Shown here one piece after another: positions 55,254-64,000 of a DNA stretch of 64,000 bases. Under the pieces are notes generated by a model, which ran no database searches, was not told where the DNA came from, and saw only the letters and a list, made by a program, of their open reading frames with translations. This DNA comes from Bacteroidaceae bacterium (lineage in GTDB: Bacteria > Bacteroidota > Bacteroidia > Bacteroidales > Bacteroidaceae): positions 1-64,000 of the forward strand of contig JAFQBB010000043.1 of NCBI GenBank assembly GCA_017416805.1, read 5' to 3'. Positions within the stretch are counted from its first letter, which is position 1, and every line of letters starts with the position of its first letter. Both the position numbers and the translations under genes were made by a program.

Positions 55254-57137
55254 TTAATTCCTTAAATCCTTAATTATCAATCCGCTCGTCTCTACTATCG
55301 TCCTCAGGTCCTTGTCAAGGCGCCGTCCGAACATCCAGATGCGCAGGTAGAAGACAATGCCTACGGGCACGCATACACCACACACTACATTCAACCACAG
55401 GTGCTTCGAAGGACTCTTATGTGCGCTGACCGACAGGATAGGGAACTTGTTTGTCCGATCTATCAGGATACGGTCTTTGCTGTTCGACAGGATTTCTACG
55501 ATGCTTTCCAGCTCGTCGCTGATTTCCTGAATGGTAGTGTCGTCCGTGTTGTTGGTGAAAATATGCAGATAGTTTGGCGGACGGTTGAAACGTTTGTGTG
55601 CGGCATACTCCTCACACTTTGGGCACAGGGCCTCCAGCCGTTTGCATACCTCCTCATAGTCGGGGTCGTCAATGATGACCTCCTTCTTTACCAAGTGGCG
55701 TTTGCTCCTCATGCCCAACAGCTTCATGAAAAACTCTTTATAGACATCTATGTTGAACACCACTGAGTCCCTGTTGGCCTTGTAAGTGAAGAAAGCGCCG
55801 AGCGGAGCCAACACCATGGTGCTGACCCACATGCCGAACCACATCTGCAATTCTCCCTCGCGGGCCATTTTTGTTCCTGTATTCTCTATGACATAGTAGA
55901 AGATGAACAGGATGACAGAGATTACCACCGGCATTCCTAATCCTCCCTTGCGGATGATGGCACCGAGGGGTGCTCCGATGAAGAAGAAAATCAGGCAAGC
56001 CAATGAAAGGGTAATCTTTCCCCACCACTCCTTCTTGTGGCGGCGTATGTTCTTGTCGCCGTCGCTGGTCACGTAGGTTTTCATCGAGAGGTCCGAACTC
56101 TGGCTTTGCACCTTGTTCAGTGCTCTCTGCACTATGTCCTGCCTTTTGGCATAGCTCTGCACACTGAACACACTGTCCGTACTGAGGCTTCTTGCCGTTG
56201 TCCCGGCCAGTTGCACAGAGTCTGCCCCGCTCAATTCCACCTTTTTGTAAGTCAGTCTTTTGGCATCCTTGTAGTAGTTGCGCCCTATGCTGTCAAAGCG
56301 TGCCGTCATGGAGTCTATGCTGTGTTGGAGCACCATCATGTCCTTGGCTGCCGCCTGATTGCTCAGGTATCCGGCATCCATCTGGTTGAAGTTGGCATCA
56401 AAGGCTATAAGCGAATGTTTCTCCCGGAACGATTCGCGCCGGTAAGGCACATTCTTCGATTTCATGCTTTGCGAACGCAGGTTCTCGAACTGTTCGCCGC
56501 TATACAGGTGCAGGTTCAGGTATTTCTTGTCCGCCGTCATCTCCATCCGTCCCGAGTCGGCCACAATGATGTGTGCATTCTCAAATCCGTCGCTGAAGTT
56601 GTAAATCATTACCCCATACAGGATGCCCGTCTTCTTGTCCTTCTTCTCCACATAGAGGTTGTATCCGTCCAGTTCGTGATAAAAAGCCCCTTCGGGGATA
56701 TCCAGCTCCGGCGACTTCTGTTTGATGGAGAAAAGCAGGGCATACAGTTCCGTAGTCGCTTTGGGGCCTATCACATTCTGGAAATAGAACGACAGACAGC
56801 TGATGAAAGCCACCACCACAATAAGCGGCCTCATCACCTTGATGAGGGGGATGCCTGCAGCCTTCATGGCCAATAGCTCCGAACGCTCGCCAAAGTTTCC
56901 GAACGTGATGAGCGATGCCAGCAGCACAGCCAGCGGGAGCGACATCGGTATCATCATCAGGCTGGAGTAGAAGAAGAACTTGGCCATGACCCACATGTCG
57001 AGCCCCTTGCCTACAAGGTCCTCCACATAGCGCCACAAGAACTGCATCATGAAGATGAACAGGCACACAAAAAAAGTGCCCGCCAACAGCATGACGAAGC
57101 TCTTCACCACAAACCAGTCAAGTTTCTTTATACGCAT
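55254..57137 (-). CDS. YjgP/YjgQ (LptF/LptG) family permease
   Basis: A 627-residue inner membrane protein of the LptF/LptG family, which with LptB moves lipopolysaccharide from the inner membrane. The N-terminal helices ([20 protein letters not shown]) include [21 protein letters not shown] periplasmic region (about 135-370) and further C-terminal helices follow. It is longer than the E. coli proteins because of a cytoplasmic or periplasmic extension after residue 460. Whether it is LptF or LptG is not clear, so no symbol is given. Confidence 0.9.
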   Translation of the reverse strand: MRIKKLDWFVVKSFVMLLAGTFFVCLFIFMMQFLWRYVEDLVGKGLDMWVMAKFFFYSSLMMIPMSLPLAVLLASLITFGNFGERSELLAMKAAGIPLIKVMRPLIVVVAFISCLSFYFQNVIGPKATTELYALLFSIKQKSPELDIPEGAFYHELDGYNLYVEKKDKKTGILYGVMIYNFSDGFENAHIIVADSGRMEMTADKKYLNLHLYSGEQFENLRSQSMKSKNVPYRRESFREKHSLIAFDANFNQMDAGYLSNQAAAKDMMVLQHSIDSMTARFDSIGRNYYKDAKRLTYKKVELSGADSVQLAGTTARSLSTDSVFSVQSYAKRQDIVQRALNKVQSQSSDLSMKTYVTSDGDKNIRRHKKEWWGKITLSLACLIFFFIGAPLGAIIRKGGLGMPVVISVILFIFYYVIENTGTKMAREGELQMWFGMWVSTMVLAPLGAFFTYKANRDSVVFNIDVYKEFFMKLLGMRSKRHLVKKEVIIDDPDYEEVCKRLEALCPKCEEYAAHKRFNRPPNYLHIFTNNTDDTTIQEISDELESIVEILSNSKDRILIDRTNKFPILSVSAHKSPSKHLWLNVVCGVCVPVGIVFYLRIWMFGRRLDKDLRTIVETSGLIIKDLRN

Positions 57138-57382
57138 CTTTTTTTTCTTCTATTAGGAGTTTGAGGAGATAAACCAAGGAGTTAAGCTAAGGAGTTAAAG
57201 GAGTTAAAGGAGAAGTTTCCTTGAGTGGTAGCGAAAAATCACTTCGCTTCGCTCGTTAGGAGTTAAAGCCAATAGTCTTGCAAACCCTAAAACCTAAACC
57301 CTAAACCTTAACCCCTACACCAGGAGTTAAAGCCGCATGGCACCCCCTCCCTTCCTGGGAGGGTTAGGGTGGGGCTCCTATC
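57138..57382. repeat. GGAGTTAAAG and CCTAAAACC tracts
   Basis: Tandem GGAGTTAAAG units (57165-57210, 57262) are followed by a CCTAAAACCTAAACCCTAAA tract (57283-57320). An AAGTTTCCTTGAG motif at 57212 links the area to the palindromic family. No gene is supported. Confidence 0.6.
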
Positions 57383-57766
57383 TCACATTCCGCACTGTCT
57401 CAGCAGCGCCTGCACCTCAAAGTCCCAAAGGTCGGTCATCTCTTCCGCCTCATCCTCATCTACAAAGTCGGTGATGATGAGCGAGTAGTCGCCTGTCAGT
57501 TCGTTGTATTCCATCCGCAACTCGAAAAATCCTTTAGGATCCTCGTCGTCCGTCCAGTGCAGGCGGATGTGCGAGTTGGTGCGTCGTTGTAGGACTTCTG
57601 CATGGCGTATCTCCTCCTTGCTCCACTCGAAAGTGAATGTCTGGTCGTTCAAGTCCACCTTTTCAGCCATCCATCCCTGCAGGCCTGTAGGAGTGCTGAT
57701 GGCATTCCACAAGATAGGCCCCGATACGGCATTCAGGCTATATTCCAATTGTATTTTTTGTTTCAT
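57383..57766 (-). CDS. START-like domain protein
   Basis: A 127-residue protein of the small START-like superfamily found in Bacteroidota. The segments WNAISTPTGLQGWMAEKVDL and FTFEWSKEEIRHAEVL match that fold (AHSA1-like ligand pocket). No enzymatic motif is visible, and function is unknown. Its start is followed upstream by a stretch with a TTTG-rich promoter-like area. Small proteins of this type are usually single genes. Confidence 0.75.
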   Translation of the reverse strand: MKQKIQLEYSLNAVSGPILWNAISTPTGLQGWMAEKVDLNDQTFTFEWSKEEIRHAEVLQRRTNSHIRLHWTDDEDPKGFFELRMEYNELTGDYSLIITDFVDEDEAEEMTDLWDFEVQALLRQCGM

Positions 57767-58149
57767 CGGTAGATTTTAGTTCTATTATTCGCTGCAAAAA
57801 TAACTCTTTTTCTCTATATACGCAAATTTACTCCTATTTTTAATAAGGTGGGACTCTCTCTCCTTGTGGTCCTTTCTGACCGGAGTGTGCAAAATGTTAA
57901 TTTAGATTAGGACACAGGGATGCAGGTTTTCAAGGTTCAAGGTTTAAAGTTCAAGGTTTAAAGTTTAGGGTTTAGGGAGGTAGGGTATCCATCTGTGTCC
58001 ATTCGTGTCATCCGTGGGCATAAAAACTCTGCGTCTCCGCGTTCTAAAAAGACGTAGGGTGGACAAAAAAAGAGAATCCGTACCCTTCCGTGGGTCATGA
58101 AAAGTAACAAAAAACAAGGAACTGCGTGATGCAGTTCCTTGTTCCTCAG

Positions 58150-58223
58150 TAGCGGGACCCGGGATTGAACCGGGGACCTCATGATTATGAATCATGCGCT
58201 CTAACCAGCTGAGCTATCCCGCC
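58150..58223 (-). tRNA. tRNA-Met (CAU anticodon, elongator type)
   Basis: Minus-strand cloverleaf: acceptor GGCGGGA/TCCCGCT (first pair G-U), D arm GCTC/GAGC, anticodon stem CATGA/TCATG with loop TTCATAA (anticodon CAT), and T arm CCCGG-TTCAATC-CCGGG. The discriminator is A and CCA is not encoded. The anticodon stem lacks the GGG/CCC of initiators, so it is elongator Met or an Ile2 read after lysidine modification. A promoter is at 58242-58273. Confidence 0.95.
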
Positions 58224-58241
58224 ATTTTCGTTTTGCGGGTG

Positions 58242-58273
58242 CAAAGGTAGGGGTTTATTTTGGAACTACCAAA
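58242..58273 (-). promoter_or_regulatory. tRNA-Met promoter
   Basis: On the minus strand TTTG (58270-58273), a 20-bp spacer and TACCTTTG (58242-58249) match the Bacteroidota consensus, 19 bp before the tRNA. Confidence 0.75.
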
Positions 58274-58572
58274 CTTTTTAGGGAAAATCTTTATTCGGAT
58301 AATGGATTTTGAGGCAGAAAGGTATTCCCCATGCCGCCAAGCCGCCTTATAACGCGAATAATGTATATACGCGTTGCGCGTATAGATGCGCTAAAATTTG
58401 TTAATTTAGATTTGTTGGCCTATGTCGCGCGCACGCGTTCACAATGTATTTCGCATATTAAGGTGGTTCGGTGGCAAGGGGGGGGCGGAGTTGTAACCGT
58501 GTCGGTGCGGTTATACGCTCTGTCGTGCGAGGTGATATGAACGGTAAAGGTAGCATTCGTTTGACGGCATCA

Positions 58573-58653
58573 GAAGAACCGTATCTTGCGGCCTGAAGAA
58601 CCTAATCTTCAGGCTTGAAGATCCTAATCTTGCGGTCCGAAGAACCGTATCTT
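58573..58653. repeat. 22-bp tandem array (four units)
   Basis: Units starting GAAGAACC or GAAGATCC begin at 58573, 58595, 58617 and 58639 with exact 22-bp spacing. The centre of each unit reads TATCTTGCGG or TAATCTTCAGG. Confidence 0.85.
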
Positions 58654-58749
58654 TCTAAAAAGACGAAAGTAATTCAGAAGTTGCAGGAGTTCTTAAGGGG
58701 GCAGGAGTGTGGATAATAGTTTTGAATATGATGATTGCCGTAGGGGGGC

Positions 58750-58924
58750 AAAATGCTTTCTTTTCATTCTTTAGACGCGGATGACGCGGATGACGCAGAT
58801 GAATTATAACCTTTATTCGCCTTTCGGCTCATCGAGAACCTCTTTTATTTATTTATCTAAGGTATGGTCGGGTATAATAATCAAGAAAAATCCGCGTCAT
58901 CCGCGTCTAAAAAGTTAATTATGA
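58750..58924. repeat. Palindromic repeat element, copy C
   Basis: The ends match copy A (ATGCTTTCTTTTCATTCTTT and AAGTTAATTATGA). The arms are TAGACGCGGATGACGCGGAT and its complement. Relative to copy A, the centre has an extra segment of about 45 bp (ATTCGCCTTTCGGCTCATCG region). Confidence 0.9.
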
Positions 58925-59039
58925 TCACCCTCCGATAGAGGTCTGCTATGCATTCGTGGGCACCCACAAGGGATGCCCCTACAGAGGGCGCTCCTACACT
59001 TCTGTATCCGTTGGATAAATGGTAAATTGTACATGTAAA

Positions 59040-59110
59040 AACTCTGTGCCTCTGTGTCCTGAAAAGAGAATCCGTGTTAATCCGCGTAATCCGCGCCTAA
59101 AAGAAAAACT
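59040..59110. repeat. Degenerate half-element of the palindromic family
   Basis: AATCCGTGTTAATCCGCGTA plus ATCCGCGCC continues the pattern of the repeat arms. No inverted partner is visible. Confidence 0.5.
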
Positions 59111-59200
59111 CCGCGCCCTAAAACCTCTCATCTGCGACCGGAAACTTTCCCGATGAATTGTTAAAAATAAAAATATTTCAAAACTATTTTCACAAAAAAC

Positions 59201-59231
59201 TTTGCGGTATGTGAATAAATATCTACTTTTG
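59201..59231 (+). promoter_or_regulatory. Strong promoter of the giant secreted protein
   Basis: TTTG (59201-59204), a 19-bp spacer and TACTTTTG (59224-59231) match the Bacteroidota consensus. Confidence 0.75.
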
Positions 59232-59237
59232 CCCCAC

Positions 59238-59454
59238 TATAGGGGTGTGGTATGCGATGGCGGGATCTGTTTCCGTTGCAGCAAAATCCGTTCCCTGCTG
59301 TTTGAAAAAGTACCTGGTGTGGGATTTGCGGGCCCACCTATACACTATGAACACAAGTGCCGCTCTGTGATGGTTCAAAGGACGACAGGCGTGTAAAAAA
59401 CATGAAACAGAAAAGAACCAAATTAACTCTATTTATTAACTAATTTTTTAAACT
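59238..59454 (+). promoter_or_regulatory. Untranslated leader of about 217 nt
   Basis: Between the inferred transcription start and ATG 59455 there is a GC-rich segment with potential stems, for example GTGGG (near 59318) with CCCAC (near 59334), and a run of AT near the start codon. It is too long to be incidental in this genome, but I match it to no known RNA class. Confidence 0.45.
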
Positions 59455-62400
59455 ATGCGAATTTTTAACAAGATGAAGAAGATGTTGCTCGTTGCAGCAG
59501 CATTGTTCGCTGTTAATGGTGCTTTCGCTGAAAGTAAGACATTCTTGCTTCATGGTAAGAATATGACTGTTGGAACTGATGCTGACGGTTATTCTATTAT
59601 GACAGGAAATGCTAGTACTGAAGCTGAAGGTGTCGTGTTGACGTTGCTCAACAGTGCAAAGAGTTGGAGTACTCATAACTCCATTACTGTAGATGGCTCG
59701 TCACTGGCAACCATTAAAGTGTCAAATGGAGCGCAAAACTCTTGCGTACTCCCTGAAGGTTATGTAGCTACTAAGGTTACACTTTATAGCTATATCAACA
59801 TTAACACAGCAAAGAAGGAAGAGAATATTGCTGCAGAAAAGTATCTGCCCAATGGTTATCGTACTTCTTATTGGAAAGAGTTTGCAGGAACTTCTTACAA
59901 TGAAGAAGCTGCTACTCTGATGAATGTATTCGTTGATGGTGACTTGACTGCTCCTGATGCCATTTCTTTCGATTTGGATAAGGTTTCTTCATTCACATTC
60001 ACTAATGGTGGTGAGCAAGCTTGCTTTGTGATGAAGATCGAAGCTGAATCTGTAGCTGCCGAGCCCGAAGCTCCCGCCGCTGACTCTTTGAAGGTTGACG
60101 AAGTGAACGTTTTGGCCGCTGGCAAGACTTATGTTCTTGGCAAGCAGTTTGACATGTACAAAGTACAGTTCACAGCCGAGAAGGATGGTTTCTTGAGCAT
60201 TACTCCTTCACAGAAGGTTAGCAACACCAGTTTGAAGATTAATGGTGCAAGCTCAACTTTCACTAAGGTGAATGGTGGTATCGAGAAGAAAGGTATGGCT
60301 GCCGGTAGCGTGTTCGAAGGAACATTCTATTGCGGTGGTACTCCTTCTGCCGAGAACGTTTATGAGTTGGCTGTAACCTTCGAGGAAGGCGTTCCTTACT
60401 CTCCATTGGCTATGACATTGGCTAATCCCGCGGATGGTGGCGAATGGTCAGGTGCTGCTCAGTACAAACAGTATGGTACTAAGGGGGTGCCTCACTATGA
60501 GTTCTCTACACTTATTGGTACTGATGTCAAGGCTTCTGTAAAGATTGGTGACAAGGTTTATGAGAACATCAAGCTGACTGTGGATGGTTACAATCCTAAA
60601 TTGGACATCACAGCGTTGCCCGACACTATGAACAAGGCTATCGCTGCCGGTCTTATCAAGTCTGGTGAGACTTTCACCTTGACTCTTTCTAACATTGTTG
60701 ATAAGGAGTTCGCTGCCAACACATTGACCGACCAGACTTTCACTTACACATTGGCTTCTACCGCTTGTACAGGCGTATCTCCTACTCCCAGCACAAGCCG
60801 TACTGCTCCGTTGACTGACGTTACCTTCTCATTCGATGGTACTGTGGCTTTGGCGGACACTGCCAAGTTCTACATGGTGAACCTCGCTAACAATGAGGTT
60901 ACTGAACTGACAGGTGAAGTTGTTGAAGGTACAAGCGTGAAGGTTACAGTTCCTGCTATCGAAGGCCTGTTGCCCCGTCTGTACAACATCGTTGCTACAG
61001 GTGTGACAACTGCTGAGGGCGACAAGGTGATTACTTACGGTAACGAGCCCGGTAAGTTGGTTGCTTCTTATGGTACAGGTAATGGTTTCTTCAAGGGTGT
61101 TACCAGCCTCCAGAACTGGGGACAGGTTTGCAGCTTGAAGGGCTTCACTGCTACTTATCCCGGCGAGGTGATTGCTGTTGAAGGTATCGCTACCAAACCT
61201 ATTACCTTCACTAAAGTTAACGTTAATACTGGTGCAGAAGAGGAAATGCCCGGTGTGACTCTTGGCTACACTGTCAATGGTAATGTCATCGAGTTCGCTC
61301 TGAGCGAGGCCATCACAGAAGTTGGTACATATCGTTTCTCTGTTCCTCAGAAGCACTTCTGGGCTAAGGATACTTACACTGAAGAGGATGCCAAACTCTC
61401 TACTCCTAAATTCGCTTACTATCAGGCTTCTATCACTCTTACTATCGATGTGATTGAACCTACAGCTACTGACGTGACTGACAAGTTGGTGAACCCGAAC
61501 TTTGACGATGCTAATGCTAACACAGGATGGAACGCAGGGTCTAAGGACCTCAAATTCGGAACTTCTGGTGATGCCCAGAAATTGAAAGATGGTACTATCT
61601 TTGTTGGTAACATTGTAGAGCATTGGGAAGGAAGCGCTTGGACAGGTGACATCGCTCAGACTGTAAAAGAATTGCCCGCCGGTGCCTACAAGTTCACAAT
61701 GGGTGCTTATGTAAACAATGCCGGTGAGGCTTATATCTTTGCCAACGATTCGCTCTCATTGCCTGTTGGAGCTGCTAAGGTTGGCGAATACACCGTATAT
61801 GCCGAATTGGCAGAAGGTGCAGACCTTAAGGTTGGTTTCAAGAATGTATCTGGTATCAACTGGATTTGCCTTGACAATGCCCACCTCTATTATTATGGTG
61901 AAGGCACTACTGTCGATATGGCTCTCAAGGCAGACTGGAAGGTTATTCTCGCTGCTGTAGAAGAGGCTAAGGCCGCTTATGCTGATCCTATTGGAGTGGA
62001 AGCTTTGGATGCTGCTGTTGCTGCTGCCAAGATTGGTACAATTCAGGAATATCTGGCATCTGTTAAGGCTGTGAACGAGGCTATGGCTGCCTTCAAGAAG
62101 GTGAACGATGCAGAAGTTGCATACCAGGCTTTGGCTGCTACTTTGTCTGGTGCTACTGCTGATGCTCCCGTTGACGCTACAGGCTTTATTGCTAACCCGA
62201 GCTTCGAGGACGGACAGTCTTGGTTGCAGAATGGTACAGGTGGTGGTGCTATTAACCAACCTAATGAGTGGAAACTTGTTGTTAAGCAAGAAGGTTGGGG
62301 TGACATGTGTATGAACGAAACTGCTCCTCAGGATGGCAAGTATATGTTCAATGCTTGGTCAGGCACAGTACACAGTGTTGATTTGAATCAGGCTGTAAGA

Positions 62401-64000
62401 CTCCCCGGTGGTTCTTATACCATGACCGCTGCTATGCGTACAGAGTGGACACATCAGGTTACCAACCAGCATATCTATGCAGTAATCGGTACTGATACTA
62501 TCCATAGCGACACATTGAAGGTGGCTAGTATCATGAGACCTACAGGCGATGATGCTACGAATGCTAATGAATGGAAGACCGTCGAAGGATGGCAGACTCT
62601 GACAGCCAAGTTGACTTTGGCTGAGGAAACAGTTGTAACTATCGGTGTTCTTTCTACTGGTGGTACTAATGACAATGCCGGTTGGTTCCAGCTCGACAAC
62701 TTCCGTCTCTCTTGCACAGGTTGGGTAGATCCCGCTTTGCAACCTGCCGTTGATTCACTGAACGCTCTTGTTGTTGAGACAGAGGCCTTCCAGAAGACTC
62801 TCGATTTGACAGATGGTATGCAGGCTTCTATGAACGAGGCTTTGGTTCAGAACATCACTGCTGCCAAGGCTGCTGCCGAGGCTAAGGAATCTGTAGCCGC
62901 CGTACGCGCTGCATACACTCAGCTCAACATGATGTATATTCAGATTGTTGCTAACATTGCCGGTGCAGAGGCTCAGGCAGCTCAGGCTTTGATGGGTGAA
63001 TATGAGAACCCCACTGACGAGGCTGGTCTTGCTAATGCTATTACTAAGGTAATGGAAATCTATAGCAACATGATGTCTAACCCCGAAAACACTTACACCA
63101 TAGCTGACCTCAACGCTGCCGTTGAAGCTATGAGAGTTGCTAAGGAGGCATTCATTAAGGAAAACACTCCGGCTGATGGTCCTATTGTAACAACTTATGA
63201 CTTTGAAGACGACAATATCCTCTTCACATGCGATTCTCGTATCTCGGCATCTGTTGTAAGCGGTGAGCAGACCATAAAGGGTACTAACGAGAATACTATC
63301 ACCTTGGCTTCAAAGGCTGTACGTTTTGCTGGTGCCAATAATGCCCAGAATGGCTACAGTTTTGCCCACTATGACTTCAGTTCTCTTGTTGAGAAGGCCA
63401 AGACCGTTACAGTAGAGTTTGATTACTGGAACACAGACGGTGCACGTGCTATCATTTCTCTTGGCGATGCCTCTGTTCGTGGAACAACAGGTAACAGCAG
63501 CAAGAATACATATAGCAACAAGGGAGCCATCTTCGCTTTAGGTTCTGACAAGAATAATGCTTTGTTGAACGGAGCTAAGCTCAGCAAGGCAGACTATTGC
63601 GACAAGTGGCTGGTTGTATCAGTTGCGGTTGATGTCCTCAATGCCACCTATTCTTATTCTATCAAGGATAAGGCTACCGGAACAGAGATTAAGAGCGCAT
63701 CTGACATCGCATATTACAGTTCAGAAGCATTGGCTTGTTCACAGATTGACCTCTTTGGTTATATCAACAACAGTACTCCTGCTTTGCTCGACAATATCGT
63801 TATTACTGTTGAGAAAGACAATCGTGTATATGCAGACTACAAGGTGCTCTATGTTGACGAGGCCGGTGTAGAGATTAAAGAGGCTGCTGTACGTAACGGT
63901 GCTGCCAATGAAGCTGCTGGAATTGTGGAATTGGATAAGGAAAGCTTCAAGAATGCTGACGCTTCTAAGAAGTACATCTACAAGTCTGACGATTCAGAAG
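59455..64000 (+). CDS. Very large secreted modular protein (3' end outside window)
   Basis: The open frame runs at least 1515 residues and is incomplete. Starting at ATG 59455 (or 59473), MKKMLLVAAALFAVNGAFA is a signal peptide. Repetitive beta-sandwich-like domains follow, including ITQTVKELPAGAYKFTMGAY-like and NPSFEDGQSWLQNGTGGGAI segments (residues about 700-1000; the first is quoted approximately). Next are helical FIVAR-like stretches (about 1110-1240) and FDYWNTDGARAIISLGDAS near 1320. The order resembles the 939-residue protein at 13516. It is likely a surface adhesin or glycan-binding protein. No catalytic site is seen in the part present. Expression is probably high, with a strong promoter and long leader. 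Confidence 0.8.
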   Translation, partial: MRIFNKMKKMLLVAAALFAVNGAFAESKTFLLHGKNMTVGTDADGYSIMTGNASTEAEGVVLTLLNSAKSWSTHNSITVDGSSLATIKVSNGAQNSCVLPEGYVATKVTLYSYININTAKKEENIAAEKYLPNGYRTSYWKEFAGTSYNEEAATLMNVFVDGDLTAPDAISFDLDKVSSFTFTNGGEQACFVMKIEAESVAAEPEAPAADSLKVDEVNVLAAGKTYVLGKQFDMYKVQFTAEKDGFLSITPSQKVSNTSLKINGASSTFTKVNGGIEKKGMAAGSVFEGTFYCGGTPSAENVYELAVTFEEGVPYSPLAMTLANPADGGEWSGAAQYKQYGTKGVPHYEFSTLIGTDVKASVKIGDKVYENIKLTVDGYNPKLDITALPDTMNKAIAAGLIKSGETFTLTLSNIVDKEFAANTLTDQTFTYTLASTACTGVSPTPSTSRTAPLTDVTFSFDGTVALADTAKFYMVNLANNEVTELTGEVVEGTSVKVTVPAIEGLLPRLYNIVATGVTTAEGDKVITYGNEPGKLVASYGTGNGFFKGVTSLQNWGQVCSLKGFTATYPGEVIAVEGIATKPITFTKVNVNTGAEEEMPGVTLGYTVNGNVIEFALSEAITEVGTYRFSVPQKHFWAKDTYTEEDAKLSTPKFAYYQASITLTIDVIEPTATDVTDKLVNPNFDDANANTGWNAGSKDLKFGTSGDAQKLKDGTIFVGNIVEHWEGSAWTGDIAQTVKELPAGAYKFTMGAYVNNAGEAYIFANDSLSLPVGAAKVGEYTVYAELAEGADLKVGFKNVSGINWICLDNAHLYYYGEGTTVDMALKADWKVILAAVEEAKAAYADPIGVEALDAAVAAAKIGTIQEYLASVKAVNEAMAAFKKVNDAEVAYQALAATLSGATADAPVDATGFIANPSFEDGQSWLQNGTGGGAINQPNEWKLVVKQEGWGDMCMNETAPQDGKYMFNAWSGTVHSVDLNQAVRLPGGSYTMTAAMRTEWTHQVTNQHIYAVIGTDTIHSDTLKVASIMRPTGDDATNANEWKTVEGWQTLTAKLTLAEETVVTIGVLSTGGTNDNAGWFQLDNFRLSCTGWVDPALQPAVDSLNALVVETEAFQKTLDLTDGMQASMNEALVQNITAAKAAAEAKESVAAVRAAYTQLNMMYIQIVANIAGAEAQAAQALMGEYENPTDEAGLANAITKVMEIYSNMMSNPENTYTIADLNAAVEAMRVAKEAFIKENTPADGPIVTTYDFEDDNILFTCDSRISASVVSGEQTIKGTNENTITLASKAVRFAGANNAQNGYSFAHYDFSSLVEKAKTVTVEFDYWNTDGARAIISLGDASVRGTTGNSSKNTYSNKGAIFALGSDKNNALLNGAKLSKADYCDKWLVVSVAVDVLNATYSYSIKDKATGTEIKSASDIAYYSSEALACSQIDLFGYINNSTPALLDNIVITVEKDNRVYADYKVLYVDEAGVEIKEAAVRNGAANEAAGIVELDKESFKNADASKKYIYKSDDSE

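Larger units (their letters stand above)
58224..59454. other. Long intergenic region with repeats, promoter and leader
   Basis: The tRNA promoter is at 58242-58273. The stretch to 58545 has GC-rich palindromes such as TATACGCG-TTG-CGCGTATA (58366-58384) and a small reading frame with no support. A 22-bp array (58573-58653), copy C of the palindromic element (58750-58924), further GACGC-like fragments and then the promoter and leader of the gene at 59455 follow. Confidence 0.6.

Noticed and set aside
58150..58223. Initiator tRNA-fMet
   Set aside because: The anticodon stem lacks the GGG/CCC pairs of initiators.
58331..58540. Small plus-strand reading frame near the tRNA
   Set aside because: No recognisable domain, unusual composition and overlap with GC-rich palindromes; unsupported.
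59895..63871. Minus-strand reading frames opposite the giant secreted protein
   Set aside because: They are out-of-frame images of the repetitive plus-strand gene, which has a promoter, signal peptide and uninterrupted frame.

Overview
The window looks like a chromosome segment of a gut Bacteroidales, most likely Bacteroides or Phocaeicola. The evidence is Bacteroidota promoter elements (TAnnTTTG) ahead of many genes, weak Shine-Dalgarno sites, a hybrid two-component regulator beside pectin enzymes, DUF6057 and glycine-lipid (Gls) type genes, and intergenic spaces filled with palindromic repeats. Species level is inference.

Layout. 1-1.9 kb: a secreted BspA-like leucine-rich repeat protein and an HU-like DNA-binding protein, separated by an array of palindromes with exact 23-bp spacing. 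2.4-7.9 kb: the iron-sulfur assembly operon sufB-sufC-sufD-sufS, with a GxxExxY nuclease-like gene wedged between sufC and sufD; both ends of that gene lie in an inverted repeat belonging to a family scattered through the window. 8.1-9.4 kb: metK. 9.7-12.8 kb: kduI, kduD and a DUF4861 lipoprotein (unsaturated uronate metabolism). 13.5-33.7 kb: a rhamnogalacturonan/pectin locus. Its minus-strand genes are a PL11 lyase, a secreted protein, a small peptide, a GH43-GH28 fusion, a 939-residue secreted protein and a GH106 rhamnosidase. A GH2 glycosidase and a hybrid two-component sensor/AraC regulator lie on the plus strand. No SusC/SusD pair is present. Two promoters here share a direct-repeat motif at identical spacing, a good candidate operator for the regulator. 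33.8-37.9 kb: lgt, ychF and an acyltransferase pair resembling glsA/glsB. 38.2-46.9 kb: a cluster matching the L-galactose oxidation pathway described in Bacteroides vulgatus (aldo/keto reductase, lactonase, zinc dehydrogenase) with GH31, GH29, a mutarotase and an SGNH hydrolase. 47.2-57.8 kb: a divergent 2-hydroxyacid dehydrogenase, a ferredoxin, a PD40 lipoprotein with a CxxCH motif, a DUF6057 membrane protein, an aspartate-type aminotransferase, ribBA, an LptF/LptG-family permease and a START-like protein. 58.15 kb: tRNA-Met(CAU). 59.4 kb to the end: a very large secreted protein that runs off the window behind a strong promoter and a leader of about 220 nt.

How it fits together. PL11, GH106, GH28/GH43 and GH2 would dismantle rhamnogalacturonan and KduI/KduD would process the unsaturated uronate released. 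The L-galactose pathway ends in D-tagaturonate, which joins hexuronate catabolism, so both sugar regions feed the same central route. The least explained parts are the GxxExxY gene with its repeat family, the 22-23 bp periodic arrays, and the candidate operator.
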